The translations under genes were made by a program, and so were the position numbers. The notes under the pieces were generated by a model that was given only the letters and a program-made list of their open reading frames with translations, was not told the origin of the DNA and made no database searches. DNA of 64,000 nucleotides from Moniliella sp. 'wahieum' (Eukaryota > Basidiomycota > Moniliellomycetes > Moniliellales > Moniliellaceae): contig RSEE01000116.1 of NCBI GenBank assembly GCA_003971905.1, forward strand, positions 1 to 64,000, given 5' to 3'. This document shows positions 57,058 through 64,000 of this stretch, piece by piece; the first letter of the stretch is position 1; the number at the start of each line of letters is the position of its first letter.

Positions 57058-58084
57058 TCAACATGCCACGGCAAATACGCGCAGACGCACATAGTGCGCC
57101 GTCCATTCGCCCGTCTCGGGGTTGTACCATGGCGGCTCTCCCTCGGACAGCGCCTCGCCAGCTTGGAGTCGCGAGAGCACATGGGTCACCGCCGCCTCCT
57201 TGTCCTGCATCTCATTGATAAACGGCCCGCCGAACGCCTGTCGTGCCAAACATCCGCCCATCGTGTCAGTGACCTGTTCCGCTCGCCCCGATCCGATCCT
57301 GCCTTCTCTGCCTCTCGGCTGGACAAGACGCAGCAAGCCAACGTACCTTCAACCAGCCTTCCGCACCGCCAGGCAGCGGGGTCGGACGCACCACCAACGC
57401 CGCATACTCGACCTTGAATCCGGCCTGGGTGAGTACCTGCGTATACTGTTCGACCGAGGGGAAGAACCAAGGGTCGACCACGTCGGGGTGCACGCCCTGC
57501 GCTTGCACTTCGTCCCTCAACAGCGTATGGACCGCACCGACGTTACCCTTTCCACCGAGTTCGGCGGCGAGGATGCCGCCGGTACGAAGGGCGGCGCGCA
57601 TGCCCTTGGCCACCGACACAGGGTCGCGTCGCATCCAATGCAAGGCGGCATTGGAAAATACCTTATCAAACGTCCCTGTCAACTTTTCCGTTTGCAACCA
57701 CGGAAGTAAGTCGTGACCATCCAACACCACGTAACGCAACTGCGACGATCCTGACGGGGCGGCCATGTAGGCCGTTGTGATCATGTCGCTTGCCGCGTCC
57801 ACACCTAACACTGCACCAGGTGCAACGGCCGCGGCAATGGACTGCGTAAGCTCGCCGCTTCCACACCCGACATCCAACACCCGTTCCCCCGGCTGCGGAT
57901 CGAGCAGGTGGCGGACAGAGGCAGTGTTGGCATCGTTAAAGACAAAGGAGGCCTGGGCGCGGTAGACGGATGCGTTGTTGGAGCTGTGGAAGGCGCCCGT
58001 GTCGGTGGGCAGGACGTCGGCGGTGGCGGTGCGCGCGCGGTGGAGGACGTCGGCGCGGGAGAGGGGCGGCGGCTGCGAGGACAT
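57058..58084 (-). CDS. Class I SAM-dependent methyltransferase (trans-aconitate methyltransferase-like)
   Basis: A 305-residue Rossmann-fold methyltransferase that reads without a frame break. The ATG at 58084 gives MSSQPPPLSRADVLHRARTA. YRAQASFVFNDANTASVRHL is followed by motif I, ERVLDVGCGSGELTQSIAAA, the SAM-binding glycine loop. Motif II is AVLGVDAASDMI. The DGHDLLP region, then FDKVFSNAALHWMRRDPVSV and MRAALRTGGILAAELGGKGN, complete the fold. NAALHW and the GGxxAxELGG pattern fit the Tmt1/trans-aconitate and ubiquinone/biotin-type (Methyltransf_11/25) groups. The intron at 57346-57238 (109 bp, GTACGT to CAG, phase 0) joins GWLK to AFGGPFINEM. The second exon, 60 codons, ends VFAVAC at 57058. 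The intact frame makes this a useful control against the many broken neighbours. The substrate is uncertain. Confidence 0.88.
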
Positions 58085-58972
58085 GGTGGGGGGAGGGGGA
58101 GGGGGAGGGGGAGAGAGAGAGGAGAGGGAGAAGAGAAGGAGAGGAGAAGAGAGATGAGGAGAAGGGAGAAGAGAACGGAGAAGAGAGATGAGGAGAGGAG
58201 GGTGAGGGGGCGGCCCAGTTGGGCTTTGTTGGGTTGCTGGCTGGCTGGGTTCCCACGCTCCCTGACCCGGCTTAACCCGGCGTTGAAAGTTGAATGTTGA
58301 ATGGGCGCACAACCGAGGCTGCCAATTCGCCTTCTCCATTCTCCGTATAATAGTCTCCATCTCCATCTCCATTCTCCATGTCCATTCTCCATTCTCCATC
58401 TCCCATCTCCCTTCTCCCTTCTCCGTTGTCCACATGGGGGACTTAGATGGTGGGACTGGGTCTGGCCAGTTGAAGGGGGGGCTCTGCGACGGGCTCTGCA
58501 AGCGAGAGCACGACGGAGGGCGCAACATGCCATGGCCGCGTGTGGATTATGCGCTTGCCATCGACCATGGCACCGTCGGCGCTCGTCCGCTGGGGGGCGA
58601 CTTGGTCTATGGAGGAGCGACGAGAGGAGCACAAGAAAGCCATCCGCACCCCGCCGGAAGTCCGGCGAGGGTACGTGCGCCACTACTAAGTATCAAGCGC
58701 CGCCTCCGCAGCCTCGCTGCCCCCGTGCCCAGTAACCGGTAACCCTGCCCAGCCCAGCCCTCGCACGGGGCGGCAGTGACGCCACTTACTTAGTACTTAC
58801 TGGGCCACAGCCAGCCCAACCAACACCGCCGGCGCCAGCTGTTCGGGCTCGTATAACACAGCCGTCCCATCCCAATCTGCGTGTATTTCCTCATCCCTTG
58901 TGTCCACTGCCATCCCCATCCCCACCACCACCATCCTAAACCACCACCACCATCCTAACCACCACCACCACC
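58085..58972. promoter_or_regulatory. Divergent region between methyltransferase and MAPK
   Basis: 888 bp. GGAGAG/GAGAAG purine repeats lie just upstream of the methyltransferase (58085-58195), CTCCATTCTCC repeats at 58340-58430, and CCACCACCATCCTAA repeats just before the MAPK ATG (58920-58970). A 40-codon intact frame sits at 58567-58689. Confidence 0.5.
58567..58689 (+). CDS. Possible 40-residue basic small protein
   Basis: An ATG at 58567 in good context (ACCATGG) opens 40 codons ending with TAA at 58687: MAPSALVRWGATWSMEERRE, then EHKKAIRTPPEVRRGYVRHY. The composition (charged amphipathic helix, then PPEVRRG) looks protein-like and unlike the surrounding low-complexity DNA. A GTACGT donor at 58670 with an acceptor at 58711 would instead give a C-terminus LAAPVPSNR. 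I cannot name a family. Small mitochondrial subunits have this style, but that is a guess. Confidence 0.35.
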   Translation: MAPSALVRWGATWSMEERREEHKKAIRTPPEVRRGYVRHY

Positions 58973-60344
58973 ATGGGCGCCACCGCCGCACCCGCCCGAA
59001 CGGCCTACCCCGTCCTTGGCCAGACCTTTCTCCTCGACCCGGCCTACGTCCTCACCCATGCGCTCGGCCAGGGCGCGTACGGGTGCGTGGCCAGCGCCCA
59101 GCACCGCCGCACGGGCCAGCGCGTAGCCATCAAGAAGGTCACCAACATCTTCCACAAGCCCATCCTTACCAAGCGCGCCCTGCGCGAGATCAAGCTGCTG
59201 CGCCACCTGCGTGGCCACCCCAACATCACCTGTCTCTACGACATGGACATTGTCGATCCCTCCACCTTCAACGAGCTTTACCTCTACCAAGAGCTCATGG
59301 AGGCCGACCTGCACACCATCATCCGTTCCGGCCAGCCGCTTACCGACGCCCACTACCAGAACTTTATCTACCAGGCCCTCTGCGGCCTCAAGTACCTCCA
59401 CTCGGCCCGCGTCCTCCACCGCGACCTCAAACCAAGCAATCTCCTAGTCAATGCCGATTGCACCCTCAAGATCTGTGACTTTGGCCTGGCCCGCGGCTTG
59501 GCCGAGGATGACAACAGCGCGGACCGTGCTGGCGAGGGGAGGATGACTGAGTATGTGGCCACACGCTGGTACCGTGCACCAGAGATCATGCTTTCGAGCC
59601 AGGGCTACAGTACTGCCATTGACCTCTGGAGCGTCGGGTGCATCTTGGCGGAACTGTTGGGCGGCGAACCGCTGTTCAAGGGACGAGACTATGTTGATCA
59701 ACTCACCTTGATCCTCAACGTACTCGGCACGCCGGAAGAAGAGAGTTTGCGCCGCCTTGGCTCTTCCGGTCGCACTTGCGAGTTTGTGCGGTCGCTGCCT
59801 CGCAAAGCCAAAGTACCCTGGCGTCGAGTTTACCCTACTGCCACCCGGGCGCGCTTAGCTTGCTCGATAGCTTGTTGATGTTTGACCGGCGAAACGGGCT
59901 GGGTGCGACGAAGCGCTGCAGCACCCCTACCTTGCTGCCTGGCGCGATCCGGCCACTGAGCAAACCACGTGCCCCACCACGTTTGAGTTTGGGTTTGAAA
60001 AAGTCACCAGTGTCGCGGGGATGCGCCAGTTGATTTTGGATGAAGTGCGTTCGTTTCGTGCCGAGGTGCGCGGCGACCCTCGTGTTTTGGCCCAACAGCA
60101 AGCCCGCCGCCAAGAGAGGTACGTACCCCCCCCCCATGCCCCCCTCTTCCTTTTTTCATTTGGGTTTCGTCTCGTCAAGGAGCAAGTGACGAACGTTGAT
60201 CATTCTCTGCTCTATTCTAGTATGCCCCTGTCAAGCGACGACTCGGTTGGCAGCAGCCTGGGTTCCTATGCGCCCGAGCCAGCGGCCTTGTCGGAATCGC
60301 AAGTGAGTGAGAGGAAATCCAGTGATCGTACGTCTACATCCTAA
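58973..60344 (+). CDS. SLT2: MAP kinase, cell-wall-integrity type (Slt2/Mpk1)
   Basis: This kinase is the terminal step of the cell wall integrity cascade. The ATG at 58973 starts [20 protein letters not shown]. The glycine loop GQGAYGCV is at residues 32-39, and the ATP-anchoring lysine in [10 protein letters not shown] at residue 54. [20 protein letters not shown] and [20 protein letters not shown] are nearly Slt2 consensus. [20 protein letters not shown] follows, the catalytic loop is HRDLKPSN (149-156), and [10 protein letters not shown] carries the DFG. The activation loop ends T192-E193-Y194 in [36 protein letters not shown] is also Slt2-like. After frame changes around 59830-59960 come [23 protein letters not shown] and [12 protein letters not shown]. 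The intron at 60119-60220 (102 bp) leads to a Ser-rich tail and the stop at 60342. The activation loop carries an extra [10 protein letters not shown] insertion. Confidence 0.93.
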
Positions 60345-60519
60345 TAGCCTCCTTTTCCCGCGCCCCCCCCCTATTACCTTTTCTCCTCCCCCCCCCTTAC
60401 CCCCGCTCCAAAGATCAATCGTTTCCCCCTCCCGTACCATGTGCCGTGCTGACCGCTGACCGCTGCTTGACCGCCCGCAACCCGCATCTTGTCCAATTCC
60501 TTCTCTCGGATCGGTTACT

Positions 60520-61914
60520 ATGACTACAACCAGTGTCAAAGGTCTCTTTCGCTCGAACCCAATCCGACCACGATCGTCCTTCGACGCCGGGTTCGCCCCC
60601 AGGCCCATCGACGTTGTGCCCCCCTGCCGTCCCCAAGTCTTGACCCCCTACCCGACGGACCACAAGCCACCAGTGGACGGAACAACTACAACTACAACTA
60701 CCACAACAACATCCACATCCAACACATCTACCAAATCGTACCACAACAGGCAGGACACGCTTGCCCCTCGTCTTGGGGGGGCGGCCGGAGCACCTGCTCC
60801 AGCTCCAACTGCTGCTCCTAATGCGGCACTTGCACCTGGTGATGCTGCTACTCCTGATGCTGATGCTGACACTGATACTGATGCTGATACGGACACTCGC
60901 TTCGTTGCGCCTGTTCGTTCCGAGCTGGGGACTGAGGCTGCTTCGCTGGACCGGGCCGAGAAGCAAGATACCCACCACCTGGCTCGTCGGCATGCGCCGA
61001 CACCCTATCCCTCCACTTTACCTGCTCCTCAAGATCCTGGTAGTGGTAGTGTGGCACGGAGCAGCATGCCTTCCCACACGAGGCACTCCCACACGAGGCA
61101 CTCCCACACGAGGCACTCCCACATGGAGCACTTCCGCACGGGGTCCGAAGATGTGCCACCCGATGACATGCCGCCATCCAGGTCCGCACCCAGAAGGCGG
61201 GAGCGGGGGACGTCGTACCCCTCCTCATCAACACGTGATGGGTTGTCGCACCGGCGCATACGCACGTCGGCCACGTTGGGTTCGAGGTACGAGTATGAGT
61301 ACGAGTACGAGCACGAACGGCTGCACGAACGGCAGCCCCACCGGAAGCACGACCGGCACCACGAGCGGCAGCACGAACGGCAGCACGAACGGCAGCACGA
61401 ACGGCAGCATGAACGGCAGCGCGACCGGGAGTACGACCTGGAGAAGGAACGGTATCACGCTGGTGTTCTAGGCCTGCGGGCTGCTACGGGATCGTCGGAG
61501 CGCAATGAGGTGGCAGTGATGCGAGAAAAGGGCAGCGGAGCTGAACGCGCTTCGTGGGGTTACCCCCTGGTTCCGTATGCGGGTAGGTACCCTGCTCCTG
61601 CGACTGGGCGACTGGTGCGAATGGAAAGAATGGGGCGAATGCCAAGGCGCGTGGTTGGTCCATGGCAGAGGCGCCCTTTTCGGGCCCAAGGCCAAGACCA
61701 AGGCCAGCGCCAGACGAGTATCCCCAAGCGGACCACCATCTTGTTGCCGCACCAAAGGGCCGAGTTCACCACGCGTGGCGTCGCCTCCAACGTGTTTTCC
61801 TCTGCGCGCACGGCGACCAGCCGTAGTCGTATTGATACGTTGGGACCTGGACCCACTGCCGTGCTGGTTGGTGTGATGGGCAGAAATGCCCTGGCTTGGC
61901 ACTCGGACCAGTAG
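60520..61914 (+). CDS. Hypothetical 464-residue protein with HTRHS and HERQ repeats
   Basis: One uninterrupted frame from the ATG at 60520 to the stop at 61912. The N-terminal 50 residues (MTTTSVKGLFRSNPIRPRSS) are ordinary. Next come poly-Thr, an Ala/Pro stretch, alternating Asp-Thr/Ala-Asp repeats, four HTRHS-type pentads (residues about 186-204), EYEYEYEHE, and five HERQ tetrads within a His/Arg/Glu-rich charged region. A basic C-terminal third follows. I recognise no domain. It starts 175 bp after the MAPK stop, so it could be a separate gene or, if frames upstream are wrong, a C-terminal extension; some fungal Slt2 proteins have Gln-rich tails. The 1.4-kb intact frame in a window full of indels slightly favours chance openness in repeat DNA or a well-sequenced real gene. 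Confidence 0.45.
   Translation: MTTTSVKGLFRSNPIRPRSSFDAGFAPRPIDVVPPCRPQVLTPYPTDHKPPVDGTTTTTTTTTTSTSNTSTKSYHNRQDTLAPRLGGAAGAPAPAPTAAPNAALAPGDAATPDADADTDTDADTDTRFVAPVRSELGTEAASLDRAEKQDTHHLARRHAPTPYPSTLPAPQDPGSGSVARSSMPSHTRHSHTRHSHTRHSHMEHFRTGSEDVPPDDMPPSRSAPRRRERGTSYPSSSTRDGLSHRRIRTSATLGSRYEYEYEYEHERLHERQPHRKHDRHHERQHERQHERQHERQHERQRDREYDLEKERYHAGVLGLRAATGSSERNEVAVMREKGSGAERASWGYPLVPYAGRYPAPATGRLVRMERMGRMPRRVVGPWQRRPFRAQGQDQGQRQTSIPKRTTILLPHQRAEFTTRGVASNVFSSARTATSRSRIDTLGPGPTAVLVGVMGRNALAWHSDQ
61074..61125 (+). repeat. 15-bp tandem repeat (CACACGAGGCACTCC)
   Basis: Three perfect units plus one variant; each unit adds the pentad HTRHS in the host frame. Confidence 0.9.
61360..61419 (+). repeat. 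12-bp tandem repeat (CACGAACGGCAG)
   Basis: Five units with single-base variants; each adds HERQ in the host frame. Confidence 0.9.
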
Positions 61915-63056
61915 CATACGATGTATGTGAAATGTGGCATGTGAGGGGGCACCATGACACACTTCTTCCTATACCTATACACCTATACCTATACCTATAC
62001 CTATACCTTCTGTGGGTATCTGGACCCAAGCCACTGAGTACCCCGTACTCGGTACTCACTCCACACGGACCTTGCCTCCCCTCTTGCGCCTTCTTTGTCT
62101 CTCCCTAGTCCTTGTATATTTCTGCAACGGGTCGTCCTTCGCTCGCCCGTTGGGCTAGTAGGTTGGCTTTTGATCACGGTGATTTACGATACCCCCTACA
62201 CTGATACTACTAGCCGCATTGTAAGCACTTCAAGTGTGAGCACGTGAGCACACAATCAAATGCGAAAACACTGTACTCACACTCGTTTGCTTCTTTCCTC
62301 TCTGGTGCCCAGCCTGCGAGAGGAGCCTCGCATGTCCCTGATAGATCCTACACCGATTGAATCCCCTGTTATCATGTTGGTAATTGGGTGGCACTGTGGG
62401 TTGGAATTTGGACTGAGTTGAGTACTGAGAGGAGCTCCTGGCCCTCTCGGTGCAGTGTCCCATTGCATTTTTTTGTAAAAAGGGAGATATGGCATACTAG
62501 ATCACAGCGATGTAGCAGCGGTCAAGTGGTATCCCTCCTGCTCGTGGAGGCGGAGGAGGTGGGGGGCACGGTGGGCCGGTCCGAGAAAACAAAAGGACAA
62601 AACGCGATCGAGGGGAGAGACGGAGAAGTGCACCAGAAAGATTGGGCATCGAGACGAACGAGCAGAGCGACCGAGAGAACAAGTCAAGGTTCGACGTTCA
62701 CGCTTCAAGCGAGACACGATCCAAGCAAGAGGACAAGAGAGACAATTGGAGGAGCTACGGATAAGGAGTGGCGAGTGACGGAAGGAAGGAAGGAAGGAGA
62801 ATATGGAAATGGTCGTGTGTTGGGACAAGGAACATCAGGAACGACATTGAGTCTAACTCCGCAGAGATCCAGCATCAAGCTTGAACCGTCGAGAGAGAGG
62901 AGAGATCAGAGGAGAGAGGGGGAGGGGGGGGGGAGGGGGTGCAATTGAATTGGTGTACGAAGAGCCGTGCGAGAGTAGCGCGTGTTGGAGACCGATCCGA
63001 AGGGAATTCAATCCATCAACGTACGAACATATACTTCAGTTGCTTGAATTGTGCAC
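61915..63056. other. Convergent region between repeat protein and OPT gene
   Basis: 1.14 kb. It holds a CTATAC/ACCTAT hexamer array at 61969-62008, a GTACT cluster at 62035-62062 and purine-rich GGAAGGAAGG and GGGAGG tracts (62775-62940). No gene is supported. Confidence 0.5.
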
Positions 63057-64000
63057 CTAGCTCGACCCTGACGAAGGCGGGATCGGGTTGGGCAACCAGA
63101 GTCCATTGGGTGCCGGGGCAAAGCCCAAGGGGGGAACGGGCTTGTTGACCAACTCCAACGCGCCCTGCAACGTATTGGTTTCCACCCGGTTGCCCCACCA
63201 GAGGTTTTCGCCGTTGAACGCATTGTCAACCGCGAGCTTGTTCGTGTTGGGCAACTCGAGACAAATGTCAATCAAAAACGACATAAGGGAGCTACCGGCG
63301 GTAAAGCCAGCGGACAAGACGTAATTGTAATCGGTCCAAAACTCAAAGTAATGCCGACGCAAAAAGTACTGGAAAAACCATCCGACCAAGAACCACGACG
63401 TAAAGTTGATCCCTGTCGCGGGGGGCATCATGCCCGTCGCACCAAAGAAGACGGGCCAGTTGATGAACCGCACCCACGAGTTGGGGTACTTTCTAGCCAA
63501 AAGCCAAGTAGGGATCGGGATCAAGGCTCCCACAATGAACATGATGTTCAGCGCACCGTAGGTTTCCCCCACGGCAAACGTGCGCCCTGGGCCAATTAGG
63601 CCCCAGATGATACTCGCTGCAGGGGTCAAAACGCGGGATCCAGTCAGTGAGAGTTCTCACAAGGGAGAGAAAGAAGAAGAAGAAGGCCGAAGGGTTAAAA
63701 GGGAGACGAACCTGAGTAAAATGTTTTCTGTGAGGCACAGGTAAAGTGGGCCGGACTGATTTTCTGGTTGGGGTCAACGCCACAGAGGTTGTGGGTCGAC
63801 TTGAAGAGGAACGCAGTCACGCCCACCTGGACAAAGCAGGCCCAGATGGTGGAGACGATCTGGGCCCAGAACATGTCCCGAGGCGGAACTTTCATATAAT
63901 GCCCCAGCTTCAGGTCTTGGAGAAACGTGACGGATTGGACCATGGTGATGTACCCAAACGTTTTGAAAATCATCATTGCAATCGGTCGCCCTGGGAGCGC
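63057..64000 (-). CDS. Oligopeptide transporter (OPT family), C-terminal part
   Basis: OPT proteins are plasma-membrane, proton-coupled importers of tetra- and pentapeptides or related substrates. Only the last third is in the window; the start lies beyond base 64000. The visible part begins FKTFGYITMVQSVTFLQDLK, then LGHYMKVPPRDMFWAQIVST and IWACFVQVGVTAFLF, all characteristic of OPT. NLCGVDPNQKISPAHFTCAS comes next. The intron at 63711-63617 (95 bp, GTTCGT to CAG) joins FYS to ASIIWGLIGPGRTFAVGE. GALNIMFIVGALIPIPTWLL, FINWPVFFGATGMMPPATGI, NFTSWFLVGWFFQYFLRRHY and FWTDYNYVLSAGFTAGSSLM are the final membrane helices. The tail ends PNPIPPSSGSS at 63057. The frame is clean throughout both visible exons. 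Confidence 0.92.

Overview
The window looks like nuclear DNA of a filamentous or yeast-like fungus, most likely a basidiomycete. The genes are GC-rich and sparsely interrupted by short introns (about 70-190 bp), many with GTACGT-type donors. The gene set includes NAD-dependent saccharopine dehydrogenase (the fungal alpha-aminoadipate lysine route), an Slt2/Mpk1-type MAP kinase with a TEY loop, an ArAE_2/Bre4-like membrane protein, an RNase T1/U2-type secreted ribonuclease and an OPT transporter. The low intron number and the U2-like RNase point loosely to Ustilaginomycotina; that placement is inference.

Layout. 0-15.5 kb: an OMA1-type M48 protease (+), kynurenine 3-monooxygenase (-), an Age2/SMAP-type ArfGAP (-), a very long ArAE_2/DUF2421 membrane protein (-) and a His/Pro/Thr-rich low-complexity reading region (+). 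15.5-30.8 kb: a gene-poor island with visibly lower GC. It holds one intron-containing tRNA-Gly(GCC) at its left edge, a broken Ty1/copia fossil, several tandem or direct repeats, and a pair of diverged direct repeats about 10.3 kb apart. 30.8-43.2 kb: class-3 lipase (+), SCO1 (-), THO subunit 7 (+), an allantoate/nicotinate-type MFS permease (+), the complex I subunit NDUFB7 (-), MAM33/p32 (+) and LYS1 (+). 45.6-51.7 kb: secreted RNase (+), CAF-1 large subunit (+) and an unrecognised Pro/Ser-rich protein (-). 51.7-55.1 kb: a second gene-poor stretch with hairpin-forming sequence. 55.1-64 kb: FIT2/SCS3 (-), a class I methyltransferase (-), Slt2-type MAPK (+), a 464-residue repeat protein (+) and the C-terminal part of an OPT transporter (-) running off the right end.

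The genes do not form one pathway; this is ordinary housekeeping gene order. Mitochondrial functions recur (OMA1, SCO1, NDUFB7, MAM33). NDUFB7 and MAM33 share a 373-bp divergent promoter containing a perfect TGACGTCA palindrome.

A strong caveat applies throughout. Most conserved genes can only be followed by switching reading frame once or several times, usually at a missing base next to a short homopolymer, while a few genes (the methyltransferase, RNase core, OPT and MAM33 exon 1) read cleanly. I think consensus indel errors are the most likely cause, so coordinates of frame-broken genes are approximate outer limits. I saw no clear undescribed system. The most interesting structure is the repeat-flanked AT-rich island.
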